A stretch of DNA of 64,000 nt from CAZDFU01 sp964504985 (GTDB lineage Bacteria > Patescibacteriota > Microgenomatia > Daviesbacterales > UBA10151), in NCBI GenBank assembly GCA_964504985.1, contig CAZDFU010000004.1:1-64000 (forward strand), given 5' to 3'. Under the pieces are notes generated by a model. The model had not been told where the DNA came from and searched no databases. It saw only the letters and a list, made by a program, of their open reading frames with translations. The stretch's first letter is position 1. Each line of letters starts with the position of its first letter. The position numbers were made by a program, and so were the translations under genes. Shown in pieces: positions 32,772 through 40,647 of this stretch.

Positions 32772-34142
32772 ATGAATGGAAGGTTTATCAAAAATTTCGC
32801 TGAGGCCCCTGCTGTTGTTTTGGGCAGGACTATTGATACCTCAAAAGTAATAGCTAAAGCAGTAACCTCTCAAAAAGATCTAAAAAAAGCCCGGAATTAT
32901 TGGAAAACCCTGGGTCCAGGGCTGACTACAGGTGCTGCAGATGATGATCCTTCTGGGATTGCCACCTATTCACAGGCAGGTGCAGGTTTTGGGTTCAGCT
33001 TTTTGTGGACTGCTGCCTTTACCTTCCCTTTTATGGCTGTTGTGCAAGAAATGTGTGCCAGAATTGGTTTGGTAACAGGCAGGGGGTTGGCAGGCAATAT
33101 CAGGGTTTTTTTCCCCAGATGGGTACTTTATACCTGTACCTTTTTACTGTTTGCAGCCAATTCATTAAACATAGGGGCAGATTTAGGAGCTATGGCCAAA
33201 GCAGTGCAGCTTTTATATCCTAAAGTTAATTTTGAGTTTTTGGTTTTGGCTTTTGCTGTTTTCTCTTTGGCTTTGCAGATTTTTACCACTTATGAAAAAT
33301 ATGCCAAATATCTCAAATGGCTGGCTTTAGTGCTTTTAGCCTATGTTTTTTCAACCTTAATGGCTGATCTTGACTGGAAAGAAATTATGATTAATGCTGT
33401 TTTACCCTCGATTCAATTCACCAAAGATCATATTTTTATATTAACAGCCATCTTGGGTACCACTATCTCCCCATACCTTTTTTTCTGGCAAACCTCACAG
33501 GAAGTAGAAGAGCAGATATTAGACGGAAGAACAACCCTAAAATTAAGGCAGGCAGAAACAACCAACAAAGAAATTAAAGATATGAGACTTGATGTTTGGT
33601 CAGGCATGTTTTTATCAAACTTGGTGATGTTTTTTATCATTGCTGCTTGTGGGGCTGTGCTTTTTAAGAATGGTATAACCAATATTACTTCAGCGGAGCA
33701 GGCAGCAGAGGCCCTGCGTCCCTTAGCAGGGGATGCCACCTATTACCTTTTTGCCATAGGGATTATTGGTACTGGTCTTTTGGCAATTCCCATTCTGGCT
33801 GGTTCCACATCCTATGCTTTATCTGAAAGTTTTGGCTGGAAAGCTGGACTTTATAAAAAACTTAAGCAGGCCAATGCTTTTTATGGAGTGATTATCATTT
33901 CAACTTTGGTAGGGTTATTGGTAAACCTGATTGGGCTTGATCCTATAAAAACTTTGATTTATTCTGCTGTGGTAAATGGTTTAATTGCCCCGGTAATTTT
34001 GGTGCTAATTGTTCTTTTAAGCAATAATAAAAAAGTTATGGGTAACAGAACCAATAGTCCAATTACCACTGCCTTTGGCTGGTTTATTACTTTGGTGATT
34101 ACAGTTGCAGGCTTAGCTACAATCTATTTACTCTTTGTATAA
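32772..34142 (+). CDS. Nramp-family divalent cation transporter (NRMT-like)
   Basis: 456 aa, about 11 membrane helices. The first-helix motif is DDDPSGIATYSQAGA instead of the DPGN of manganese/iron Nramps, and the sixth-helix MPH motif is replaced by TTISPYLFFWQ. The loss of the metal-binding Met fits Nramp-related magnesium-type transporters, an inference from known members. Promoter-like TTGACG (32730) and TACTCT (32753) boxes precede it. Substrate not proven. Confidence 0.85.
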   Translation: MNGRFIKNFAEAPAVVLGRTIDTSKVIAKAVTSQKDLKKARNYWKTLGPGLTTGAADDDPSGIATYSQAGAGFGFSFLWTAAFTFPFMAVVQEMCARIGLVTGRGLAGNIRVFFPRWVLYTCTFLLFAANSLNIGADLGAMAKAVQLLYPKVNFEFLVLAFAVFSLALQIFTTYEKYAKYLKWLALVLLAYVFSTLMADLDWKEIMINAVLPSIQFTKDHIFILTAILGTTISPYLFFWQTSQEVEEQILDGRTTLKLRQAETTNKEIKDMRLDVWSGMFLSNLVMFFIIAACGAVLFKNGITNITSAEQAAEALRPLAGDATYYLFAIGIIGTGLLAIPILAGSTSYALSESFGWKAGLYKKLKQANAFYGVIIISTLVGLLVNLIGLDPIKTLIYSAVVNGLIAPVILVLIVLLSNNKKVMGNRTNSPITTAFGWFITLVITVAGLATIYLLFV

Positions 34143-34265
34143 TTTCCGCAATAGGGCTAACAAGTTTATTTCTTGTTATACTCACGCTTTGCTCAGTGCA
34201 ACCATGATCTTGGGAAGGGTTACTTGTTACCAGTTACCTCTTTTTGGTACAATTTAGGTTCAAAT

Positions 34266-34337
34266 GGCAGGGTAGTTCAGTGGTAGAACGCTTCACTCAT
34301 AACGAAGAAGTCGTGAGTTCAATCCTCACCCCTGCCA
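34266..34337 (+). tRNA. tRNA-Met (CAU), probably elongator
   Basis: Acceptor GGCAGGG/CCCTGCC, D stem GTTC/GAAC, anticodon stem CTTCA/CGAAG (one A-C mismatch next to the loop) with loop CTCATAA, T stem GTGAG/CTCAC with TTCAATC. Paired first base excludes an initiator. A tRNA-Ile(CAU) cannot be excluded by sequence, but the tRNA-Ile(UAU) at 22632 makes Met more likely. CCA is not encoded. Confidence 0.88.
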
Positions 34338-34363
34338 CAAAAAGTGTAGTATAGTTAAATCAT

Positions 34364-35674
34364 ATGAAAGTCATAGTACTTGCAGCAGGTGAAGGTAAAA
34401 GAATGTGGCCAATTCAAACTGATAAATGCTTAATTCCTTTTTTAGGTTATCCTCTTCTGTATCATAATTTAAAAAAAATCAAAGAGAATATAGATGGAGA
34501 GTTTATCATTGTTGCCAGTCCTTCAAGCAAAGATGCTGTTTCTAAAGTAGCACGAGAGCTTGGGTTAGATTATCAAGTAGCCATTCAAAAGGAGCCAAAA
34601 GGCATGGCAGATGCTCTTTTATCTGCTAAAGAGTATCTAGAAGGGCAAATTTTGGTGGTTAATGCTGAAGATATACTGGATGGCCAAATTTATGGTGAAG
34701 TTGTAAATGGTGAAGCAGATATTGTCTTTGCAGCCTTTAAGGTGGATAAATATTTTCCAGGAGGTTATTTATTGGTTGAAGGGGGGAAGGTAAAGGGGAT
34801 AGCGGAGAAGCCAGGGGAGGGAAATGAGCCTTCTGATTTAGTAAAGCTGGTAGTAGATTACTTCAAAGAAGGGAAAGAGTTAATTTCTTATTTAGAAAAT
34901 GTCCAGTATGATAAGCAAAGCTTGCCACTTCGTGGTAAAGATGATGCATATGAAGCTGCTTTAGAAAAGATGATTTCTGATGGACTGGAAACAAAGTTTG
35001 TTAGTTACGCTGGAGTATGGATTCCTCTTAAATATCCATGGCAGATTTTAGATATTACAGAGCACCTTTTATCAAAAGTTGAACAACAAATTTCTCCAGA
35101 GGCAAAGGTATCTGATAAAGCCATTATTGAGGGTGCTGTAAAGATTGAGGATGGGGCAAAAGTGTTTGAAGGAGCTGTTATTAAAGGCCCTTGCTATATT
35201 GGTAAAAATGTCATCGTGGGAAATAACACTATGATTAGGGAATCTGTTTTAGAAGAAGGGTGTGTAACAGGTTTTAACTCAGATATAACCAGGTCATACA
35301 TTGGTCCTAATTGCTGGTTTCATACCAATTATGTTGGGGATTCTGTTTTGGAAGGAGATTTTGGTATGGGTTCAGGGGCAGTTTTGGCTAATTTAAGGCT
35401 GGATGATCATACCATCAGGGTTAAAGTAAGGGAAGAGCTGGTGGATTCTGGCAGGCATAAATTAGGTTTAACAGCAGGAAGAGGATCCAGGGTAGGGGTT
35501 AATGCTTCAACAATGCCTGGAGTAAAAATTGGCTCAAATTCATTAGTTGGCCCTGGGGTTACCCTTTATGAGGATGTTTTAGATAATACTAAAATTTTGG
35601 TGAAGCAGGAATATGAAGTTTCTGATCATACACCTCAATTAACAAGTTACGATCAATTCAGGGAAAAAATTTAA
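34364..35674 (+). CDS. GlmU-like sugar-phosphate nucleotidyltransferase with hexapeptide repeats
   Basis: 436 aa. N-terminal nucleotidyltransferase with VLAAGEGKRMWPIQTDKCLIP (about residues 4-24) and a product-binding VVNAEDILDG; C-terminal left-handed beta helix from about 245 (AKVSDKAIIEGAVKIEDGAKVFEGAVI...VGPGVTLYED). The order matches GlmU/GCD1-like enzymes that make NDP-sugars. Whether the helix carries an acetyltransferase site is unclear. TATAGT ends 8 nt before the ATG; it may also be read from the tRNA just upstream. Confidence 0.82.
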   Translation: MKVIVLAAGEGKRMWPIQTDKCLIPFLGYPLLYHNLKKIKENIDGEFIIVASPSSKDAVSKVARELGLDYQVAIQKEPKGMADALLSAKEYLEGQILVVNAEDILDGQIYGEVVNGEADIVFAAFKVDKYFPGGYLLVEGGKVKGIAEKPGEGNEPSDLVKLVVDYFKEGKELISYLENVQYDKQSLPLRGKDDAYEAALEKMISDGLETKFVSYAGVWIPLKYPWQILDITEHLLSKVEQQISPEAKVSDKAIIEGAVKIEDGAKVFEGAVIKGPCYIGKNVIVGNNTMIRESVLEEGCVTGFNSDITRSYIGPNCWFHTNYVGDSVLEGDFGMGSGAVLANLRLDDHTIRVKVREELVDSGRHKLGLTAGRGSRVGVNASTMPGVKIGSNSLVGPGVTLYEDVLDNTKILVKQEYEVSDHTPQLTSYDQFREKI

Positions 35675-35675
35675 C

Positions 35676-35697
35676 CCGCCTAAGTTTCCCTAGGCGG
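35676..35697. terminator. Hairpin between convergent genes
   Basis: CCGCCTA/TAGGCGG, 7-bp stem with an 8-nt loop, just after the nucleotidyltransferase stop and before the end of the leftward gene. Probably a shared terminator; T run weak. Confidence 0.55.
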
Positions 35698-35708
35698 ATT
35701 AAATACCA

Positions 35709-36002
35709 CTATTGATCTTTTACAGACTGTCTGTCTGTCACATCATCCATCTCCACAGCAGAGTTAAAAAGAGACCAATCTTTTATAGATTGGCCATTCT
35801 TAACTGCTGATTCAACTAACTCCAGTGCTGAGTCAAACCGGATTCTGCCGTTCCTCTCTGGAAATCTGGAATTTTTTATCCCTTCAACACTTTGTGGTTG
35901 TGGAGTAACTGGAGAAGGGGTACCTTCCCAGTTTACTGCCTCGTGTACAGGGGCGCCTTCCCAATACATTGCCTCTGCTGCACTTTCAGCATTTCTTCCC
36001 AT
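35709..36002 (-). CDS. Hypothetical 97-aa protein
   Basis: The frame is open to 36107, but a strong Shine-Dalgarno (AAAGGAGGTG) stands 7 nt before the ATG at 36002, so the protein begins MGRNAESAAEAMYWEGAP. It contains a doublet YWEGAPVHEAV / NWEGTPSPVTP and later NGRIRFDSALELVESAVKNGQS. Hydrophilic, no membrane segment, not recognised. Convergent with the nucleotidyltransferase. Confidence 0.6.
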   Translation of the reverse strand: MGRNAESAAEAMYWEGAPVHEAVNWEGTPSPVTPQPQSVEGIKNSRFPERNGRIRFDSALELVESAVKNGQSIKDWSLFNSAVEMDDVTDRQSVKDQ

Positions 36003-36182
36003 AAAATCACCTCCTTTCAATGTTTTGTACAGATATCTCATGCTAATCAGATGACTAGTTGTGCCTAAATGAAGTAATGTTAGGAGTGAAGGTATAACCG
36101 CCAGCATGATTTGGAAAATAAATATATCAAAACCCCACTCAATTTACAATACAGGCTGAGTTGGTGATATACTTTACTCCAA

Positions 36183-37431
36183 ATGCTTCTTTACGAATTT
36201 GAAGGAAAACAGCTTTTTAAAAATTATGGAATAGCAGTTCCTACCTCTCAACTTATCACCAATCCAGCTGAGCAAATCACCATTCAGCCCCCGCTTATTT
36301 TAAAAGCTCAAGTTTTATCTGGCAAAAGAGCAGAAGGCGGGGGAATTGTAATAGTTAATAGTTCAGAGTTAATAGTTAATAGTTTAAAAGAATTATTTCA
36401 AAAAACAGTTAATGGGGAAAAGGTAGAAAGGATTTTAGTTGAAGAAGCAGTGGAGATAGAAAAAGAATATTATCTTTCTTTTTCTTATTCAACAGAAACC
36501 AGGGGTCCAGTTTTNNNNNNNNNNAGGTGGAACAGGGGTGGAGGGGGGTGTTGCTAAAAGCATTCCTGTAGATATTTTAAAAGGTTTTGAGGCTAAACTG
36601 TTAGAAAATACCCTAGGTGTCAACGTAATCCACCCCCCAGGTGTCCAGGATGCAGCTAAAAGATTGTGGGAAGTTTTTACCAAATATGATTGTGAGCTGG
36701 CTGAAATTAATCCTCTGGTAATTACCAGGTCCACCTCGAAGGAGTCAAAGCCCACCTTCGAGGTGTATGCTTTGGATTCAAAAGTTATTTTGGATGATGC
36801 TGCTGATTTTAGAAGAGAGATAAAATTTGAGGAAAGAAACCTTTTTGGAAGAGCTCCAACCCAATCTGAAATCGAAGCTAGGGAAATTGATCAGGGGGAT
36901 CATAGAGGTACATCTGGATCAGTTTATTGGGATCTTGATGGAGATATAGCAGTAATTGCTGCTGGAGGCGGGGGATCTGTTGTTAATATGGATGCCCTTT
37001 TAGCTTATGGGGGAAAACCTGCAAATTATACAGAGCATTCTGGAAACCCTCCAAGAGAAAAGTTAAAAAAATTAACCAAAATTGTTTTATCAAAGCCTAA
37101 TTTAAAAGGCTGCTGGTTTGTAGGAGGCACAGCCAATTTCACTGATATTTATGAAACATTAATGGGGTTTGTTGAAGGGTTAAGAGAAGTTTCTCCAAAG
37201 CCAAATTATCCGATTGTGATAAGAAGGGGAGGGCCAAATGATAAAAAAGCGTTTGATGAACTAAAAGTTATTGGAGAAAAAGAAGGCTTTGATTTTCATA
37301 TATATGGGAGGGAAAAACCAATGACTGCTACAGCAAAAGTAATAGTTGATTTAGCTTACAAAGGTTCTCCACTACGGTCGAACAATAAATTTTCTCCGGC
37401 TGAGCCGAAGGCGAATGGAGAAGTACAATAA
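36183..37431 (+). CDS. Citryl-CoA synthetase large subunit / ATP-citrate lyase-like ATP-grasp protein (assembly gap inside)
   Basis: ATP-grasp CoA ligase related to SucC: LYEFEGKQLFKNYGI at the start, KAQVLSGKRAEGGG, CELAEINPLV. The C-terminal half (DLDGDIAVIAAGGGGSVVNMDALLAYGGKPANYTEHSGNPP, then LVGGTANFTD-like) is typical of ATP-citrate lyase/citryl-CoA synthetase, not plain SucC. Ten Ns (36515-36524) interrupt the gene and the two sides are in different frames, so the true gap length differs from 10. Repeat-like insertions sit at 36352-36382 and 36731-36763. First gene of a three-gene set. Confidence 0.72.
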
Positions 37432-37434
37432 TTT

Positions 37435-38418
37435 ATGGCTATTTTAGTAACTGAGAAAACAAAAGTATTAGTTCAAGGAATCACAGGCAAAGAGGGTTCA
37501 AAAGTGGCTTTGCAGATGAGAAATTATGGCACAAAGGTTTTAGCCGGGGTAACTCCTGGTAAGGGTGGACAAGAGGTGCATGGAATACCTGTTTATAACT
37601 CAGTTTCAGAAGCTTTAGAAAATCACCCTACTATAAATACCTCTTTAATTTCTGTTCCTAACTTTGCAGTTTTAGGGGCAATGAAAGAAGCCATAGAGGC
37701 TAAAATTCCATTGATAAATGTTTTTACAGAACATGTACCTATTGCTGACACAGCTTATGCTATTGCTTTAGCTAAATCCCTTTCCGTCATTCCGAGCGGT
37801 AGCGAGGAATCTCAAGATTTTAATCTAGAGATTGCTTCGTCGAAGACTCCTCGCAATGACAAAATCAGAATTGTTGGGCCTTCGTCTATGGGTATTATTT
37901 CTCCAGGTATTGGTAAAGTGGGGCAAATTGGGGGAGAGGATCCAAGAGGAGTTTTTTCCAAAGGAAATGTGGGAGTAATTTCTAAATCTGGAGGAATGGC
38001 TTCAGAGGTTTCCTGGATTTTAACAAAAAATGGCATAGGACAATCCACTGTTATTGGAATTGGAGGGGATATTTTAATTGGATCAACCTTTGCAGATCTT
38101 ATGGAGGATTTTGAAAAAGACGGACAAACAAAAGCAGTTGTTTTATTTGGAGAAATTGGCGGAACTTATGAGGAAGAAGCAGCAGAGATGATAAAAGGTA
38201 ACCCTTCGACAAGCTCAGGGCCAAGGTTTACCAAAAAGGTAGTGGCTTTTATCTCAGGCCTGTTTGCAGAAGGGTTACCGCAAGGAACAAAATTAGGTCA
38301 TGCAGGAGCAATTGTTTATGGAGAAAAGGGCAGCTATAAATCCAAGATCAATTCTTTAAAAGAAGCTGGAGTAGTTTTAGCTAAAACCCCGGATGAAATA
38401 CCGGAATTATTAAGGTAA
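37435..38418 (+). CDS. SucD-like citryl-CoA synthetase small subunit
   Basis: 327 aa. Rossmann CoA-binding part (VLVQGITGKEGSKVALQM), VFTEHVP, then GPSSMGIISPG, SKSGGMASEVSW and the active-site loop KLGHAGAIV with the phospho-His. Compared with SucD it carries two in-frame extras: about 26 residues at 116-142 (37783-37863), encoded by a copy of the palindromic element, and NPSTSSGP near 38205 encoded by CCTTCGACAAGCTCAGG. Both fall in probable surface loops. Starts 3 nt after the large-subunit gene. Confidence 0.8.
   Translation: MAILVTEKTKVLVQGITGKEGSKVALQMRNYGTKVLAGVTPGKGGQEVHGIPVYNSVSEALENHPTINTSLISVPNFAVLGAMKEAIEAKIPLINVFTEHVPIADTAYAIALAKSLSVIPSGSEESQDFNLEIASSKTPRNDKIRIVGPSSMGIISPGIGKVGQIGGEDPRGVFSKGNVGVISKSGGMASEVSWILTKNGIGQSTVIGIGGDILIGSTFADLMEDFEKDGQTKAVVLFGEIGGTYEEEAAEMIKGNPSTSSGPRFTKKVVAFISGLFAEGLPQGTKLGHAGAIVYGEKGSYKSKINSLKEAGVVLAKTPDEIPELLR
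37783..37863 (+). repeat. Palindromic repeat element inside the SucD-like gene
   Basis: GTCATTCCGAGCGGTAGCGA (37787) to CCTCGCAATGAC (37861): both arms and the AATCTAGAG centre are present. It contributes residues VIPSGSEESQDFNLEIASSK and following in frame, without breaking the gene. Confidence 0.75.
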
Positions 38419-38450
38419 CAAGTACAAAAGTGACAAGTAACAAGTTAGGA
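38417..38450 (+). repeat. Heptad-type repeat, left of the S23-like gene
   Basis: GTAACAAGTACAAAAGTGACAAGTAACAAGT: imperfect 7-bp units of the AAGTAAC type. An inverted partner lies at 38934-38973. Confidence 0.6.
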
Positions 38451-38937
38451 AGCAATTCTTTGTTTGGATACAAAAAATTAATAGCTTGGCAAAAAGCCAA
38501 TGAACTTGCCCATAGAGTGTATGATTTAACCCTTACTTTTCCAAAATCAGAATTATTTGGTTTAATTTCTCAATTACAAAGATCTGCTTTATCAATCCCT
38601 ACTAATATTGTTGAAGGTCATGCCAGAAATAATAAAAATGAATTCAAAAGATTTTTATCCATATCGCTTGGTTCACTCGCTGAAACAGAATAGCTATTGG
38701 AGTTTGCTTATGAAAGAATGTTCATAAAAGAAAAGGATTATGAATCTATCGTATCTATTTAGAGTTTCCCATAAACTGTCATCCTGAACGTAGTGAAGGA
38801 TCTCTAGATTAATCTTGAGATTCCTCGTCAGGCTCGGAATGACAAAGTACTGGGAAAAGGTGAATACTTACAATCTATCTGCTTGCTAAGAGCTGAAACA
38901 GGACATATAATTTGGAAGTTATATATTTCTCAGAAGT
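38430..38937 (+). pseudogene. Four-helix-bundle (23S rRNA IVS/S23-type) protein, interrupted
   Basis: The first 87 codons (38430-38693) read as the S23 family: FGYKKLIAWQKANELAHRVY, QLQRSALSIPTNIVEGHAR, FKRFLSISLGSLAETE. A TAG where a Tyr codon is expected stops it; the same frame goes on with LLEFAYERMFIKEKDYESI. Then the palindromic element is inserted (38765-38857), and the C-terminal helix (LRAETGHIIWKLYISQK) reappears before 38937. So the gene is broken by a stop and by an insertion. Relatives of this fold include DGR Avd proteins, but no reverse transcriptase is here. Confidence 0.65.
38765..38857. repeat. Palindromic repeat element, best-preserved empty copy
   Basis: Ends TTTCCCATAAACTGTCAT and ATGACAAAGTACTGGGAAA are inverted repeats of each other. 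Inside are GAAGGATCTCTAGATTAAT and CTTGAGATTCCTCG. It splits the S23-like gene, so it was inserted after that gene arrived. Confidence 0.75.
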
Positions 38938-38973
38938 AACTTGTTACCTTTGTTGTACTTGTTGCTTGTTACT
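38934..38973 (-). repeat. Heptad-type repeat, right of the S23-like gene
   Basis: AGTAACTTGTTACC...GTACTTGTTGCTTGTTAC is the inverted counterpart of the repeat at 38417-38450. The two enclose the S23-like pseudogene. The lyase start codon follows directly. Confidence 0.6.
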
Positions 38974-39726
38974 ATGAACGATAAAAAATGGAAAACATCT
39001 ATAGCTGGAATAATTGAGGGGGAAACCGTAATTCATGGTTATAAAGTTACAGAATTAATAGATAAAGTTAACTTTACAGATGCTATTTGGCTTGAACTCA
39101 AAGGTGAACTGCCTACCAAAGAGCAAAGAGCCATGTTGGATAGCATTTTAATCTCCACAATTGATAATGGAATGGGTCCTCCTTCAGTTACTAATGCCAG
39201 AAATTCAGCCTCAGCAGGAAATCCCATGCAGGCAGCTGTTGCTGCAGGAATTTTGGGAATAGGTGAGTCTCATGGTGGGGCAATAGAAGACTGCGCAAAA
39301 CTTTTGCAGATGGGACTATCTGCTGAAAAATTAGTTGAAAAAGTTTTGGGATCAGGTGATCGGATCCCGGGATTTGGACACAAAGTTTATAAAGATGAGG
39401 ATCCAAGAGCAACCCAAATTTTTGAAAAGGCAAAAGAACTAGGATTTTTTGGAGAATACTGTGAATTAGTAAAGCAGGTAGAAAAGGTTTTGGAAGAGAA
39501 AAAGGGTAAAAAAATAGTAATTAATGTTGATGGGGCAATTGCTGCTGTTATTTCTGATATGGGATTTGACTACAGATTAGGCAAGGGATTTTTTATAATT
39601 GGCAGGGTAGTGGGGCTTGTGGCTCATATTTTTGAGGAATGGGTCAGGGAAAAACCATTCAGAAGAATACCAGTTGAAGAAATTGAATATGACGGTGTAC
39701 CGCCAGGGGAAATCTCCAAGGTTTGA
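38974..39726 (+). CDS. Citryl-CoA lyase / short citrate synthase-like protein
   Basis: 250 aa from the ATG at 38974, well short of citrate synthase (about 370-430 aa) but right for citryl-CoA lyase or the C-terminal part of ATP-citrate lyase. Conserved His residues in GESHGGAIED and PGFGHKVYKDEDPRA, and GKGFFIIGRVVGLVAHIFEEW near the end, match the citrate synthase fold. With the two upstream synthetase subunits it would split citrate into acetyl-CoA and oxaloacetate, using ATP and CoA. The pathway role is inferred. Confidence 0.78.
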   Translation: MNDKKWKTSIAGIIEGETVIHGYKVTELIDKVNFTDAIWLELKGELPTKEQRAMLDSILISTIDNGMGPPSVTNARNSASAGNPMQAAVAAGILGIGESHGGAIEDCAKLLQMGLSAEKLVEKVLGSGDRIPGFGHKVYKDEDPRATQIFEKAKELGFFGEYCELVKQVEKVLEEKKGKKIVINVDGAIAAVISDMGFDYRLGKGFFIIGRVVGLVAHIFEEWVREKPFRRIPVEEIEYDGVPPGEISKV

Positions 39727-39807
39727 CTTCATTCAAATCCTATAGTATAATCACTCTTGACAAACACCCTTGATTTATCTTAACAATTAAGGAAGATAAC
39801 AGAAGGG

Positions 39808-39830
39808 AAAATGCCCGCAAGGGTTTTTTT
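39808..39830 (+). terminator. Intrinsic terminator
   Basis: Short stem (AAAA-CCC/GGG-TTTT with a GCAA loop) followed by seven Ts, about 80 nt after the lyase gene. Confidence 0.5.
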
Positions 39831-39844
39831 ATTGGAAAATATAT

Positions 39845-40315
39845 ATGATTGAAGCACGTTATTCTTTAATCTCAGTTAACAATAGGGGCATAAAAACGGA
39901 GCTTATACTTCCTGGTTTTGGTAATGGAAATCGTGTAAGAGGAAATGGTTTATTTGAAGCTAGAGATGTAGACGATCTAACTTGCGCATTTTATTTAACT
40001 TATGACCGCAGGGATGGAGCAGTGGTAAGGTTGAGAAGGTTGCCCCGGGATCAAAGAGAACCAAAAGTATTTAGATTCACAGCAGAAGGGATTAGTGATG
40101 GAATAGTCACCCCTTTGGAGGGGCAATACGCAAGTTATAACAATGGATATATTATTAGAGATATGACTGACGTTGTATGCTTTAATGAAGAGCAACCTAT
40201 TAATAAAGTAGTACGGGATCCTTTAGCACTTCAACGTATGAAAGATGTCTTAACCGCGACCACAGATATGATAATCATGGCTGTTGATAATGCTTCACTA
40301 GTCGGCGCCAGGTAA
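39845..40315 (+). CDS. Hypothetical protein, 156 aa
   Basis: Not recognised. Soluble, beta-rich pattern: MIEARYSLISVNNRGIKTELILPGFG, FEARDVDDLTCAFYLTYDRRDGAVVRLRRLP, then a helical end (ALQRMKDVLTATTDMIIMAVD). No signal peptide, no nuclease or kinase motif visible. It stands alone between a terminator and the TrpR-like gene. Confidence 0.6.
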   Translation: MIEARYSLISVNNRGIKTELILPGFGNGNRVRGNGLFEARDVDDLTCAFYLTYDRRDGAVVRLRRLPRDQREPKVFRFTAEGISDGIVTPLEGQYASYNNGYIIRDMTDVVCFNEEQPINKVVRDPLALQRMKDVLTATTDMIIMAVDNASLVGAR

Positions 40316-40344
40316 TATTGTGGTGGAAATGGTTAAATGGGTGC

Positions 40345-40377
40345 TTGACAACATACTACTATACTAGTATAATAGTA
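40345..40377 (+). promoter_or_regulatory. Promoter and palindromic operator of the TrpR-like gene
   Basis: TTGACA (40345-40350), 17-nt spacer, TATAAT (40368-40373). A 24-bp palindrome (40354-40377, 11 of 12 base pairs match, centre CTAG) covers the spacer and -10. Its ACTAG core resembles the known E. coli TrpR operator (ACTAGT half-sites). The start codon is 7 nt after the -10. Confidence 0.75.
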
Positions 40378-40380
40378 CAA

Positions 40381-40635
40381 ATGATTGGAAATAAACAGTT
40401 AAATGAATTAATCGGTTTATTGCTAAACATTAAAAGCAGGGAAGAGATGAAGGATTTTCTTTTAGGGATTTTAACGCCAAAAGAACTGGAAGAAATACCT
40501 ACCAGATTAAGCATTGTCAAAATGCTTAAGAAAGGTCTTTCTCAGCATAAGATAGCTGAAGATTTAAAAGTAGGTATTGCTACGGTAACTCGTGGTTCAA
40601 AAGAATTACAGAAAGGAAGATTTAAAGCAGTTTAA
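40381..40635 (+). CDS. TrpR/YerC-family transcriptional repressor
   Basis: 84 aa from the ATG at 40381; the upstream extension to 40318 lies across the promoter and is not real. All-helical TrpR fold with LLLNIKSREEMKDFLLGILTPKELEEIPTRL and the HTH LSQHKIAEDLKVGIATVTRGSKEL. It is the YerC type of TrpR-superfamily protein. It should bind the palindrome in its own promoter. The presence of tryptophanyl-tRNA synthetase 2 kb downstream is suggestive of Trp control, not proof. Confidence 0.82.
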   Translation: MIGNKQLNELIGLLLNIKSREEMKDFLLGILTPKELEEIPTRLSIVKMLKKGLSQHKIAEDLKVGIATVTRGSKELQKGRFKAV

Positions 40636-40647
40636 GGTTGAAAAGAA

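Noticed and set aside
38430..38937. A diversity-generating retroelement (Avd-like accessory protein)
   Set aside because: The four-helix protein resembles the Avd fold, but no reverse transcriptase, template repeat or variable repeat is present nearby.
40318..40380. Longer start for the TrpR-like protein
   Set aside because: The extra codons would lie across the promoter and operator, so they cannot be part of the main transcript.
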